Made by a program: the position numbers and the translations under genes. The notes beneath the pieces are model-generated. The model made no database searches, was not told where the DNA came from, and worked only from the letters and a program-made list of their open reading frames with translations. Below, in pieces: positions 9,317 to 19,212 of a DNA stretch of 64,000 nucleotides; position 1 is the stretch's first letter; the number at the start of each line of letters is the position of its first letter. Source of the stretch: JAZDFC01 sp043808235 (lineage in GTDB: Bacteria; Bacteroidota; Ignavibacteria; Ignavibacteriales; Melioribacteraceae); the NCBI GenBank assembly GCA_043808235.1, contig JAZDFC010000039.1, positions 124,001 to 188,000 of the forward strand. Direction: 5' to 3'.

Positions 9317-11200
9317 TTACAAACTATTTTTAATTTGCTCCAGTTCTTCCCATCGCCGGTATAATTTGCTCACCTTTGCTTTTGCCTGTTCGAGTTGTTG
9401 GTTTAATTCGTTCGTTTTGGTCGCATACTTTTCATAATAATCCGGTGAGGAAAAAATTGCCTCAACTCTTTCAACTTCCGCTTCAGCGTTCATTATGTCT
9501 TCTTCAATTGTTTCGAGTTCTTTCGTCTCTTTCCACGAAAGTTTTTTAACTTTTGTTTTTACACGTGTGTCTTCTTTTTTTGTTATGACATTTTCTATCT
9601 TATTCTTGTTCATTCTCTTATTCTTCTTCTCAATGTAATAATCGTAATTACCTTCGCTGAAATGAACTTCGCCGTTATCTTCGAATGCGAGAATGCCGTT
9701 GCAAACACGATTCAGGAAATATCTATCGTGACTCACAACAACAACACATCCGTCAAATCCGATAAGCGCTTCTTCGAGAACCCGGAGTGTTGGGAGATCG
9801 AGATCGTTTGTAGGCTCGTCGAGCATTAAAAAATTACCGCCGTTCTTTAAAATTCTCGCAAGAGTAAGCCTGCTCTTTTCGCCGCCGGATAATCTTCCAA
9901 CAAGTGTGTTAATTCTGTCATCGGTGAAAAGGAATCGACGAAGATATGTCCACACACTCAATTGCAATCTCCCGAATTTAATCATATCGTTTCCTTCGCC
10001 GATTGCATTAATCACAGTATCATCATCATTCAAAAGCAGACGCGATTGATCAACGTAATTGAATTCGGTTTTCTCACCAATATCTATCTTGCCTGTTGTA
10101 GGTTCAAGTTCGCCAAGCATAACTTTTAATAATGTTGTTTTACCTACACCATTTTTTCCGATGAGGCCGAGACGTCTGCCGGGTTCGAAGTTAAAAATCA
10201 AATTAGAAAAAAGTTTTTGCCCGCCAAGCTCCTTTGAAATGTTTTTTAGCTCGACAACTTTGTTGCCCAATTTTTCCGGTGTCGGTATTACCATTTCAAC
10301 ATCAAGCTCAGCTTCAAAACCTTGCTGCGATGCGACCTCATTATAATTATCAAGCCGGCTTTTTGCTTTTGTTCTGCGTGCTCGCGGACCCCTCAAGACC
10401 CAATTCAATTCACGACGTAAAAAGTTTTGGCGCTTTTGTTCTTCAATTTCTTTTACTGCCTGTCGCTGAGCTTTGTTAAGTAAGTAGTCCGTATAATTAC
10501 CCTGATGCGAAAAGAAAACTCCCGATGACAACTCAACTATTCGCGTCGCGATTCTGTCTAAGAAGTAGCGGTCGTGCGTAACAAAGATACATGTGCCTTT
10601 GTAATTCGCAAGAAAGTTTTCAATCCACTCAATCGAATCCGTATCGAGGTGATTTGTAGGTTCATCAAGAATTAATAAATCAGGCTGGGAAATTAGAGCG
10701 CGGCAAAGCGCCACACGTCGTTTCTCACCACCAGAAAGTGTGAAAATGTTCCGCTGCAAGTCCGGGGCGCTCAAAGATTTTGTCAGCAGAGAAATCTTTC
10801 GTTCGAGATTCCATCCATCAAGTTGCATTATTCTTTCCTCGAGCAAATGCCGTCTCGGCGAATCATGCGATAGTTGCTCGTATTCAGCAAGTAGTGTTAA
10901 AACTCTCTCTGCGCCGTCAAGGATATTTCCATAAACAGTCTTCGTGTTATCGAGAGTAAATTCCTGCGATAAAAATCCAATCACCAAATCTTTCTTCTTC
11001 GCAACTTCGCCGGAATCCGCGGGCATTAGTCCTGAAATGATTTTAAAGAATGTAGATTTGCCCGCGCCGTTCCTGCCGACTAATCCGATCCGGTCGCCTT
11101 CGTGAATACTCAAGCATGCTTTATCAAGAATTATTTGCTCGCCGAAATGGACTTCGATATCGGTTGCAGTTAGTATTACGGGATTTACGTTGTTATCCAT
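9317..11200 (-). CDS. uup: ABC-F family ATPase, Uup-like
   Basis: Soluble tandem ABC ATPase of the ABC-F class, whose members act on ribosomes or, for Uup, on DNA/ribosome homeostasis. 627 aa. Domain 1 has Walker A GRNGAGKST, signature LSGGEKRRVALCRAL and Walker B LLILDEPTNHLD. The inter-domain linker is the arginine-rich stretch around NFLRRELNWVLRGPRARRTK. Domain 2 has GKNGVGKTT, LSGGEKSRLTLARIL and LMLDEPTNDLD. The C-terminal 80 residues form a charged coiled coil (KKLSWKETKELETIEEDI onward), as in Uup. No membrane segment is present. Convergent with the ferredoxin gene. Confidence 0.92.
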   Translation of the reverse strand: MDNNVNPVILTATDIEVHFGEQIILDKACLSIHEGDRIGLVGRNGAGKSTFFKIISGLMPADSGEVAKKKDLVIGFLSQEFTLDNTKTVYGNILDGAERVLTLLAEYEQLSHDSPRRHLLEERIMQLDGWNLERKISLLTKSLSAPDLQRNIFTLSGGEKRRVALCRALISQPDLLILDEPTNHLDTDSIEWIENFLANYKGTCIFVTHDRYFLDRIATRIVELSSGVFFSHQGNYTDYLLNKAQRQAVKEIEEQKRQNFLRRELNWVLRGPRARRTKAKSRLDNYNEVASQQGFEAELDVEMVIPTPEKLGNKVVELKNISKELGGQKLFSNLIFNFEPGRRLGLIGKNGVGKTTLLKVMLGELEPTTGKIDIGEKTEFNYVDQSRLLLNDDDTVINAIGEGNDMIKFGRLQLSVWTYLRRFLFTDDRINTLVGRLSGGEKSRLTLARILKNGGNFLMLDEPTNDLDLPTLRVLEEALIGFDGCVVVVSHDRYFLNRVCNGILAFEDNGEVHFSEGNYDYYIEKKNKRMNKNKIENVITKKEDTRVKTKVKKLSWKETKELETIEEDIMNAEAEVERVEAIFSSPDYYEKYATKTNELNQQLEQAKAKVSKLYRRWEELEQIKNSL

Positions 11201-11319
11201 TTACAATTTTGTCATTATTATGATTGATAAAATATCATTGGAAAGCCAAAGATTCTATCTAATTTTTATATGTTGATTTTACTTTGGCTCTGGTTGTTCA
11301 TGAATTCTCAAGTAATCTT

Positions 11320-11403
11320 TTCTTAGTGGTCGCTATTTTCTAAAAAGAAAGAAAAACCAAAGATATACCACGAAGGCACTAAGCGCACGAAGAATCACTA
11401 AGA
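11320..11403. repeat. Copy of the CCACGAAGGCAC interspersed repeat
   Basis: The stretch 11367-11403 reads ATACCACGAAGGCACTAAG and continues with CACGAAGAATCACTAAG. Related copies in either orientation occur at 21842-21932 and 24287-24316. An opposing partial arm TCTTAGTGGTCGC lies at about 11320-11335. It looks like a dispersed non-coding repeat; function unknown. Confidence 0.5.
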
Positions 11404-11522
11404 ATTTTTTGACTTCATCCCGAGAGGTTAGTCGTAACTTAAATTTTTATCAATCCATTTTGCCTGGTCACACTCAACCTTTTCCGAATTATTCCGATAA
11501 TGTGGAAAAAAGAGTAATTATT

Positions 11523-11897
11523 ATGCTTCCGGTTGAAGGCTCAAAATCAACACAGAGCATCTATTCTTATTTGCTCGAAAAGATAAAAGTTTCAGCAAAG
11601 GATAATACTAAAAAAGATAGTATTGAAATATCCAACACATCCAAGGCATTTGCCAAACTCGATAAATTTTTAAATCTCGGCTCTCCGGATCGGCTTGATA
11701 TCGATGATCTTAATTCGGCTGAGAAAGAAGAGTTTTTAAAAATGCTTACCGAACTATTAAAAAAGGGTGTGGTGGGTTACGAAATTCTTGAAGTTAACGG
11801 AAAACCAGAGAAGCATTATATCGTAAATCAATTGGGCGACGAAAGAATTAAAGGGGCAAAATTATATAGGCGAAGGGGATACTTCGACAAATACTAA
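11523..11897 (+). CDS. Hypothetical protein
   Basis: 124 aa from the ATG at 11523; the longer reading frame begins with a TTG inside a repeat and is rejected. No family recognised. The protein is soluble and charged, with a predicted helix EKEEFLKMLTELLKKG and a basic C-terminus KLYRRRGYFDKY. Its stop overlaps the stop of the convergent gene at 11894 by four bases. That tight tail-to-tail arrangement suggests both frames are real, but the function is unknown. Confidence 0.55.
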   Translation: MLPVEGSKSTQSIYSYLLEKIKVSAKDNTKKDSIEISNTSKAFAKLDKFLNLGSPDRLDIDDLNSAEKEEFLKMLTELLKKGVVGYEILEVNGKPEKHYIVNQLGDERIKGAKLYRRRGYFDKY

Positions 11898-12409
11898 TAA
11901 GTAAGATTTACCAGCGTGCCGGGACTCTTTCTAAATCCTTGCTGATAAATTCTTTTTAGATTCTCTTGTATGCGGTAATGGGGACTCTGTAACTGTTTAA
12001 CAGCTTCGAATTGTGATTGGTCGTTTAGCACTAAGTAGTAACCGCGGCCTTCAGTTAATTCATCTGGAACAAATTGATACTCTTCGTTTTCTAATTCGTC
12101 AGTCTCAGTAACGTCGGAACTGAAGAATTTTTCTTTTTCCGGTTTATGAGTTTCGTTAAATGTTTTTTCTTTTTTAGCCGGTTTTGCCAATGGGGTATTA
12201 GGTTGGAATTGAAGATTATAATTTTGAAGAGAAGAATTGTCGTCAAGCTGTTCCGAAACGATTGTATTCTTCTGTTCCTGCGTGGTTAACCTCTCAAACA
12301 GATTAGGATCGGTTTGGAGTTTAATATCGTTAATTCTTTTTGCGCCGGATAAATCTTTGCCGGAATTAAGAATCTCTATATGTGCCGGGTTGTTTACTGA
12401 GTTTACCAT
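11894..12409 (-). CDS. Hypothetical protein
   Basis: 171 aa, ATG at 12409, no signal peptide. Not recognised. The middle is polar and probably disordered (rich in Lys, Glu, Asn, Thr), while the last 50 residues look folded (GYYLVLNDQSQFEAVKQLQS, then LKRIYQQGF). It is convergent with, and overlaps by four bases, the plus-strand unknown gene. Confidence 0.55.
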   Translation of the reverse strand: MVNSVNNPAHIEILNSGKDLSGAKRINDIKLQTDPNLFERLTTQEQKNTIVSEQLDDNSSLQNYNLQFQPNTPLAKPAKKEKTFNETHKPEKEKFFSSDVTETDELENEEYQFVPDELTEGRGYYLVLNDQSQFEAVKQLQSPHYRIQENLKRIYQQGFRKSPGTLVNLTY

Positions 12410-12621
12410 TTAATATATCATTCTTTCCGGTATAAGATTAATAATGTTATTCCATTAAGTCAATAGCGGGAATGATATTTTCATATTTTTAACCATACTT
12501 TTGATTTGAGTCATCCACTTTTTCATTCTGTTTAATAGACCGGGAATTTATATTTGGCAACAGGTTTCTTAGAATTAGTAAACTTTTTGAGCTAATTTTG
12601 ATTTACGAATAAGGAATTTTG

Positions 12622-13503
12622 ATGTCTGCTGTAATTAAAAAGAAAAATGAAAAATCATTCATAGCTCTTACTTCTGTAATTGCCGCAATGTTTTTAACTA
12701 CTTTCAAGTTAGTTGTAGGATTACTCACCGGAAGCCTCGGTCTATTATCCGAAGCATTGCACTCTGCTTTGGACTTAGTCGCGGCAATAATAACCTTATT
12801 TGCAGTAAAATTCGCAGATGTACCTCCCGACGATTCGCATAATTACGGGCACGGGAAAATGGAAAATTATTCTGCTTTGATTCAAACTCTGCTGCTTTTC
12901 ATTACGTGTTTCTGGATTATTTATGAGGCTGTCCGTCGATTAATTACACACGAGGTAGAAATTGAAGTTACAGTGTGGAGCTTTATCGTAATTATCACGT
13001 CAATCGTTATTGACATTTCGAGATCACGGGCTCTTTACAAGATAGCTAAGAAGCACAACAGTCAAGCCCTCGAAGCAGACGCACTGCATTTTTCAACCGA
13101 CATTTGGAGTTCATCTGTTGTTTTACTTGGACTTTTGTGCGTATCGCTATTTGATTTTCATTACGCCGACCCTATTGCCGCATTAATTGTTGCCGTTATA
13201 GTATTAACCGTCGCTTATCGGCTTGGTAAAAAATCTTTTGATGCGCTCATAGATAAAGCGCCGGAAGGATTGCATGAGCTAGTAACAGACATTATAAAAA
13301 AGATTCCAGAAGTAAAAAAATTTCATAATTTAAAAGTAAGAGAATCCGGCCCAAATAAATTTGTTGATGTAAACATTCACGTTGATAAGAATCTATCAAT
13401 TGAAGCGGCTCATCAAATTTCCCATAAAGTTGAACAAGCTCTTTTAAGTCAAATTACCAACCTGGAAGTAATGATTCACATAGAACCCGATGCTATTGAG
13501 TAG
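12622..13503 (+). CDS. Cation diffusion facilitator family transporter
   Basis: Proton-coupled efflux of divalent cations (zinc, iron or similar) across the inner membrane. 293 aa with six predicted transmembrane segments and a C-terminal cytoplasmic metal-binding domain ending in VMIHIEPDA. The transport-site residues are visible as HSALD in TM2 and HFSTD in TM5, the two H/DxxxD pairs of the family. I chose the ATG at 12622, which has AAGGAA at 12611-12616. Metal specificity cannot be read from the sequence. Confidence 0.93.
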   Translation: MSAVIKKKNEKSFIALTSVIAAMFLTTFKLVVGLLTGSLGLLSEALHSALDLVAAIITLFAVKFADVPPDDSHNYGHGKMENYSALIQTLLLFITCFWIIYEAVRRLITHEVEIEVTVWSFIVIITSIVIDISRSRALYKIAKKHNSQALEADALHFSTDIWSSSVVLLGLLCVSLFDFHYADPIAALIVAVIVLTVAYRLGKKSFDALIDKAPEGLHELVTDIIKKIPEVKKFHNLKVRESGPNKFVDVNIHVDKNLSIEAAHQISHKVEQALLSQITNLEVMIHIEPDAIE

Positions 13504-13520
13504 GCTAGTAACTTAGTGGT

Positions 13521-13611
13521 ATGTCACATGTAAAATGGTAAATGGAAGATGTTAAATAACCACAGATATAGTCAAAATTCCATTTTACGTTTTCCATCTT
13601 ACATTTGACAT
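13521..13611. repeat. Imperfect 18-base inverted repeat, stem-loop
   Basis: The left arm ATGTCACATGTAAAATGG (13521-13538) pairs with 13594-13611 at 16 of 18 positions. The loop contains AAATGGAAGATGTTAAAT, which also occurs at about 28620-28636 beside cas4. The arms lie between two convergent genes and may form a terminator-like structure. Confidence 0.5.
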
Positions 13612-13665
13612 GACATTAGATTACGAAACTCTGCGGCAGCGAGCGATTGTCCTTATAAAAACTTT

Positions 13666-15825
13666 TTAAAGTCTCCATAGATAAGATAGTTTGCAGAAAA
13701 AGCCCCTCATGCTTTCTTTATATTTACTGTATTCTTCAGTTTGGTGTGAATGATCATTCCAATGGAGCTTCTCATAAAGCGAACCATATCCTAGATAGAT
13801 AACCGTTCCGGGTACATAGGTAAATGAAATAAGAAAATCGGTTAACAATGTTTTCCAGTAATCGTTGTATTCAACAATCCCGCGGAAGAACAAGTATTTA
13901 TTTAATTGATATGTAAGTTTTTCCCGGATAATCATATAGTCGTATATATGTTCGGAATTTGATGAGCGGTAAAAATCGTTATAAATAAAACTTGATTCCG
14001 ATTCGATATTTTCTGTCGGGCTTAAAATAACGATGGCATTTAATAAATTACTTTTACCCTGGTAAAGCTCCAAATAATTTATGGAGTTGTAAATTTTATA
14101 AAAAACAGAAAGGTTTATTAAACGGGAAAGCAAACCTCCAATATGAATGTCGAAACCGCTCGTATTATAACGGTTGCCGGTAAAAATTTCCGTAGAATAC
14201 GAATATTTAATTCTTGCCGCTAACGCTCCAAGAAAATAAACCTGGGCATAAACGTGGTTTGAAGTTTCCCACATTCCACTTGGCTTATCCTGGCTTTGAG
14301 CAGTAAATGCCTGCAACTCAATTCTTTGAAAGAATGAAGACTCCGGATAAAATTTTGGATTGAGCAAACCGGTGAAATTGAGAATTCCATTTCGTGTTAA
14401 GTAACCGGTTTCTGTATTAAAGTCAGTTGAAATTTCTTTAGCTGAAAATTCATACTGAACATCGCGGGTATTATTGCAATACTGCATGCCCCATGTATGA
14501 CCATTCTTCGACTCAGCATCAGGAGTACTTTTAAGCCTCGACAAGATCGCATTGAATTCCAACAAACTCGATTCGGAAAGACGAAATATTCCGTCAATTC
14601 CCCCAACACGGTTAAAACTTTTTGTAAGTTCCTTCCCGGTATAAATAGCGCCTATGTAACTATCGTCCCACAAAGTCCTTCTGTAACGAAGGATAGGGAA
14701 ATGGGAATAATTTCCTAGACTATCATCAAGATCGTCCGGTTGTTCGTCCATGGCATACATTGCAGCGACAGTATTTTTAATTCCAATTTTACCGGAGAGT
14801 TTTATTCCCGTTAATGGATCCATAATTGTTCTTGTATGAAGCAAGGAGCTAAGAGGGTCCACTATCGAAGAAGTTGTGGCCGCAACATTATATATTTCAT
14901 TTCCTTCGAGAAAGAAAGATCTTTTTTCGGGATAATAAAGCGCATACCTAAGATTAACATCAACCTGCCCTGCATCGGATTCAATCTGACTGAAATCGGG
15001 GTTATATGTCGCATCGAGAATAAGATCGGAGGTAATTCCATATTTAGCCGTTAAGCTCAGCTCCCCGTGATCTTGGTGCTTTTCCAAATTACCCGCCTGG
15101 TTAAGATTATATTTTCTTGAATAGGTAAAGGCAGGGATGACTTCGAGCAATGTATTGTAATTTAACTCATTGTATTCAAGCTGCTGCATCTGCTGAAAAA
15201 AAGCAAATCCCTTTTCAGCGTCAAATTCCGGGAAAGAAGCATGTTCGGAGAATCTGCTTATATACCGCTCAAAAAAAATTGACATGATTACCGGATTAGT
15301 TTCGGAATAGCGGATGCTTTTTAACGGGATATGAATTTCAACAGAGTATCCGTTATTTTGGATTTTGCCTGCGCTGTACCAAACAAAATCCGAACTGAAA
15401 TCCTCCTGTCCGGCAGAATAACGGCTGTCGCTTTGAATACCGAACGGATTAATATAAAAAGCATACAACGATTGCTGATCGTTGAATGTATCGAGATTAA
15501 TGCAAACCCAATCGTCAGATGTGATGTTGTCTCTATTGTTAACGGAAGTTTTTATTTTTTCCGGTTCTCTGTCATAACAATAAAATGCAAAATATAGATT
15601 GTCGCTGTCGTATGCTGCATAGGCAAGGGTTTTTTCAGTCGCGTCGTGACCAAAATCCGGGGCAAAGGTTTTAAATCCCGAAATCGTGAGTGAGTTTTGC
15701 CAAAAAGTATCGTTAAGTTCGCCATCGATGATAGGCGGAGTAGGTGTTTTAAAAGGTTTTAATGCGTCCTGTGCGAATGAATCCAGACCCAAAATAAAAG
15801 AAAAAAATAAAAAGAGTATTTTCAT
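13666..15825 (-). CDS. CBM9-like / DUF5916 outer-membrane protein
   Basis: 719 aa with a short signal peptide (MKILFLFFSFILGLDSFAQ). Residues about 25-220 match the carbohydrate-binding family 9-like fold: PPIIDGELNDTFWQ, then AYAAYDSDNLYFAFYCYD and YSVEIHIPLKSI. The rest is a long beta-strand-rich region ending in alternating aromatic strands, as in DUF5916 proteins predicted to form an outer-membrane barrel. The ligand and function are unknown; glycan binding is inference. The start is the ATG at 15825, with a GTG two codons upstream. Lone gene, convergent with the CDF transporter. Confidence 0.82.
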   Translation of the reverse strand: MKILFLFFSFILGLDSFAQDALKPFKTPTPPIIDGELNDTFWQNSLTISGFKTFAPDFGHDATEKTLAYAAYDSDNLYFAFYCYDREPEKIKTSVNNRDNITSDDWVCINLDTFNDQQSLYAFYINPFGIQSDSRYSAGQEDFSSDFVWYSAGKIQNNGYSVEIHIPLKSIRYSETNPVIMSIFFERYISRFSEHASFPEFDAEKGFAFFQQMQQLEYNELNYNTLLEVIPAFTYSRKYNLNQAGNLEKHQDHGELSLTAKYGITSDLILDATYNPDFSQIESDAGQVDVNLRYALYYPEKRSFFLEGNEIYNVAATTSSIVDPLSSLLHTRTIMDPLTGIKLSGKIGIKNTVAAMYAMDEQPDDLDDSLGNYSHFPILRYRRTLWDDSYIGAIYTGKELTKSFNRVGGIDGIFRLSESSLLEFNAILSRLKSTPDAESKNGHTWGMQYCNNTRDVQYEFSAKEISTDFNTETGYLTRNGILNFTGLLNPKFYPESSFFQRIELQAFTAQSQDKPSGMWETSNHVYAQVYFLGALAARIKYSYSTEIFTGNRYNTSGFDIHIGGLLSRLINLSVFYKIYNSINYLELYQGKSNLLNAIVILSPTENIESESSFIYNDFYRSSNSEHIYDYMIIREKLTYQLNKYLFFRGIVEYNDYWKTLLTDFLISFTYVPGTVIYLGYGSLYEKLHWNDHSHQTEEYSKYKESMRGFFCKLSYLWRL

Positions 15826-16108
15826 TAACACTGCCCGAATATATGATAAGATTTATTAACAGTATAATCTAAGCGATATTTTCAGACGGGGAATTTACAA
15901 GTTGCGACGAAATTATCCCCGCGGGTTGTGAAAATTACAAATTTTCCTTTGGAATAGAATCAACGTTAGCACATAATATCCCGAGTGTTTTAATTTGATA
16001 AAGTATTATTTCCCGACAAAATTAATTCGTGACTTTTCTAAATAAGTTGAATTGACGAATGCCAAAATAATATCATTTTTTGAAAAAAACACCAGGATAT
16101 CTTAAAAA

Positions 16109-16480
16109 TTAGAACTGCTCTTTGATGGATTTGGTTATTTTTGATTGAACATTACCGGTATGTTTTGTCTCTTTATTCTCAACCAGCATAAGCCAGCATT
16201 CCTCATCCGAAAACACTCTGTGAAGCAATCCTTTTTTGACGATATAAAAATCACCCTCTTCCAATTTAAAGCTGTCTTTTTTCTCTATCTGCATTGTTAG
16301 CGAACCTTTGACAATAAAAAACATTTCATCTTCGTTATCGTGAGTGTGCCAGGGAACATCATCGCCTTTTATTTTGGCAAGTTTGATGTAGACATCGTTT
16401 ACTTCCCCGATAATTTTTGGTGAGAAATATTTTGTTATCTGTGTAAATAATTCGAATATGTTTTTTCGAGCCGGGTTCAT
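16109..16480 (-). CDS. Cupin-domain protein
   Basis: 123 aa, a single small beta-barrel. Cupin motif 1 is visible as PWHTHDNEDEMFFIVKG, with the two His and the Glu that bind a metal. Motif 2 is EEGDFYIVKKGLLHRV, with the third His. Family members include isomerases, dioxygenases and storage proteins; the substrate here is unknown. The last 25 residues are a charged tail without similarity I recognise. ATG at 16480. Confidence 0.85.
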   Translation of the reverse strand: MNPARKNIFELFTQITKYFSPKIIGEVNDVYIKLAKIKGDDVPWHTHDNEDEMFFIVKGSLTMQIEKKDSFKLEEGDFYIVKKGLLHRVFSDEECWLMLVENKETKHTGNVQSKITKSIKEQF

Positions 16481-16734
16481 ATTGACCTCATTTTTTAATA
16501 TAGAAGATAATTGCTTTTACTTATGATTAGACGATTTCTGTCCCGATTTGATTCTCATTATTTGATTTGAAGTAAGGCAAATTATTATTTCCGAAATGTT
16601 TGTATATTTACGTCGGAATTCCTTACTCCAATTCTCTTATTGTTCATAAATTCCGATTGTTCATCTACAGTTCGATAGTAGTTTCTTGTTATTTGACCGA
16701 TATAAATTAGTTGAAAACAATTGAGGAAATCGAA

Positions 16735-19161
16735 ATGAAAAAACTTCTACTTATTTGTTTCCTATTACTGTTAATCTCCGGTAATCAATTTACTGTCTTG
16801 CGACAAGCACAATCTGCCAAATTAAATTCCCGACATAAATCTTTAATTGAAGATTCCTCTTCCACCCAATTCGCAATGAAAAATTCGATGCAAACTAATT
16901 CCGCGAAATCTGTTTCGCAGCAAAGGCTTGAGGCTATGAAAGGTTCCTTTACTATTAATCAAATCGTAGAGGAAGTGAATGGAGTAACAACTATAACCAA
17001 TGTCGGAATGTTAACGTTTTCCTATACTCCATTCGAAAACGGAAATTATTTTTTTAACATGACTATTATCAATCCTTCTACAAACCAAATGGGGTGGGGT
17101 ATACAAAATCTTTTTATACCGGGAATGAATTACACAACTTATCCCCAGTCAATTTCGGTAAACTTCCCGCTTGATATAATAGGTGTTGAACCGGGCGAAT
17201 TTCTTGATTTAGTAAATTACTATTACGAAGTAATGGCAAATCCAATGACGTATGCCCCTACCGGTAATCCAGGTGAGGCGGATGTTATCCCGTTACTTCA
17301 AGATGTCAGTAATGGAAGAGTCAACACATATACTCCCGAGACAAGTCCATTTGATTGGTATCCTGAATTTTGGCAGGATATTCAACCAAAAGATGAAGTG
17401 TATATAAGTTGTAATCCCGATGATCCTAAATCAATGCCAAATATTGATCTTAATAAGAAAACATATGATGGGGATAAAGGTGGTTGTGGACCTGCTGCGG
17501 CAGCAAATAGTCTTAGTTGGCTCAAGAAAACACACCCCGAGATCAACTTTCCGACTGATTTACGAAATACATTTAATCAATTGAGCAGCCTAATGAATAG
17601 AAAAGGTAAAGACGGAGTAGAAGATAATGCATTCATTAGAGCAAAAGTTGATTTTGCCGAAATGTACAATTTACCTATTAAAGTCAAATATCAGGATAAT
17701 CAATCTGATGGACCAATATTAAGCTCAACAGGTCAAACGCAAGCTGAGTGCATGGATGCAAGTATCGGATCGTTTCCAACAAAGGAATTTTTGGTAAATG
17801 AGGCAAAGGATGGCGAAGATATTGAAATTGGATATACGTATTCCAGTGGCAGTGGTCATTTTGTTACATTGAACGGAACAGTTACCTATGGTAGTGATAC
17901 CTATATTTACTGTAAGAGTGATGGCAACCAAGAAGAAGCAGGTGGTACACACAACCTTTACAGCAGAGTTGCAATTGAGAATGATAAAATTAAACTTCCG
18001 GGTCATTCGAACGCAACTGTTGATATAATAGTATCTGAAAGCTATGATCCAGACTTTACACCTCCATCAACAGAAGTGAAATTTGGCAGGTACTGCCAAA
18101 TGGTAAGAAGATTGATTCCACCAGGTCATAAACTCATAATCACATACCCGGATGACGCAAAAAGTTCTTATAGCACAACTATATGGGAATATAGCGAAAT
18201 ACATCGAGAGTGGTGGTCAAAGAAAACAGTTTGGAATTTTTGCGGGGAAAAGACGTTTGATCTTGTTAACTATAGTTCTAATCCCAATGTGTTTATTATT
18301 CACAACGATGATGATGCATATGGCACAACCCCAAATCAAATTGGCAAAGAAAATATTTCAGAATCATATACTATTAATATATCCCACGCTATACCGGCTG
18401 ATTCAGGGGATGTTACCTCTCCATGTAATGAAAGTGAATATGCCGGATTTTCAATGGGATGGGATGATGATAGCGAGGAGGAATTTAGCGATAGTACAGA
18501 TGCAACTGTTAATTTCACAGTTGAAATCGGATGTTTACTTAGCGATCTTCCTCAATCAATGAATCCAAACGGCACTACCCGGTTGAATGTGAATTATAGC
18601 ATACCGGAAATAAATAAATATTGGAGCGATCTCGAATTCAAACTCGGTATTGTGAGTGTTGAGACTCCGGGCACGGTTACTTTGAGTTTCTCAAATTCTC
18701 CGGTACCACAAACCATCGAAATAACAAATGACACGCGGGATATATCGATACCGATTGGCGGAGTTCAGAATGCGGGTAGCTTTAGTTTTTCGATCAGCAC
18801 TGTCGGTACAAATACAGCATTCACGATTGATAATATCGGGATTCCCACAAATGTCCCGATGTTTCCAAGCTCGGTTGAAGACAACGAAGTAAAACCGGAC
18901 CAATTCCAGTTAATGCAGAACTATCCGAATCCGTTTAATCCGACCACCATTATTAAGTATCAAGTGATGAGTAGTGAGAAAGTAAATATAAAAGTCTATG
19001 ATATGCTGGGAAGAGAAGTTGCAATTCTTGTTGATGAAGTGAAAGAAGCGGGAACGTATCAAGTTGAGTTTAATGCAAATGAATTATCGAGCGGAGTTTA
19101 TTTCTATCAAATGAGAGCTGGAAGTTTTTACGACATTAAAAAATGTTTAGTCCTTAAATAG
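16735..19161 (+). CDS. T9SS-exported C39-like cysteine protease, copy 1
   Basis: 808 aa. Order: signal peptide (MKKLLLICFLLLLISG), a beta-rich N-domain (about 50-230), a papain-fold protease-like domain (about 235-460), a beta-sandwich region and a T9SS type A sorting domain (QNYPNPFNPTTIIKY to the C-terminus ending KKCLVLK). Candidate catalytic residues are Cys251 in GGCGPAAAANSL, His375 in GSGHFVTLNG and Asp396 in KSDGNQ, in the order and spacing of C39-like peptidases. I chose the ATG at 16735 because a GAGGAAA site lies at 16723. A paralogue follows after 51 bases with an identical GAGGAAATCGAA leader. Protease activity is inference. Confidence 0.78.
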   Translation: MKKLLLICFLLLLISGNQFTVLRQAQSAKLNSRHKSLIEDSSSTQFAMKNSMQTNSAKSVSQQRLEAMKGSFTINQIVEEVNGVTTITNVGMLTFSYTPFENGNYFFNMTIINPSTNQMGWGIQNLFIPGMNYTTYPQSISVNFPLDIIGVEPGEFLDLVNYYYEVMANPMTYAPTGNPGEADVIPLLQDVSNGRVNTYTPETSPFDWYPEFWQDIQPKDEVYISCNPDDPKSMPNIDLNKKTYDGDKGGCGPAAAANSLSWLKKTHPEINFPTDLRNTFNQLSSLMNRKGKDGVEDNAFIRAKVDFAEMYNLPIKVKYQDNQSDGPILSSTGQTQAECMDASIGSFPTKEFLVNEAKDGEDIEIGYTYSSGSGHFVTLNGTVTYGSDTYIYCKSDGNQEEAGGTHNLYSRVAIENDKIKLPGHSNATVDIIVSESYDPDFTPPSTEVKFGRYCQMVRRLIPPGHKLIITYPDDAKSSYSTTIWEYSEIHREWWSKKTVWNFCGEKTFDLVNYSSNPNVFIIHNDDDAYGTTPNQIGKENISESYTINISHAIPADSGDVTSPCNESEYAGFSMGWDDDSEEEFSDSTDATVNFTVEIGCLLSDLPQSMNPNGTTRLNVNYSIPEINKYWSDLEFKLGIVSVETPGTVTLSFSNSPVPQTIEITNDTRDISIPIGGVQNAGSFSFSISTVGTNTAFTIDNIGIPTNVPMFPSSVEDNEVKPDQFQLMQNYPNPFNPTTIIKYQVMSSEKVNIKVYDMLGREVAILVDEVKEAGTYQVEFNANELSSGVYFYQMRAGSFYDIKKCLVLK

Positions 19162-19212
19162 CAATAAATGAATATAACTTAAAACCTATTTAGTGATAAA
19201 GAGGAAATCGAA

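Noticed and set aside
9317..11200. ABC-F protein as an antibiotic-resistance factor
   Set aside because: The C-terminal coiled coil and general sequence are Uup-like; there is no resistance-type linker or context.
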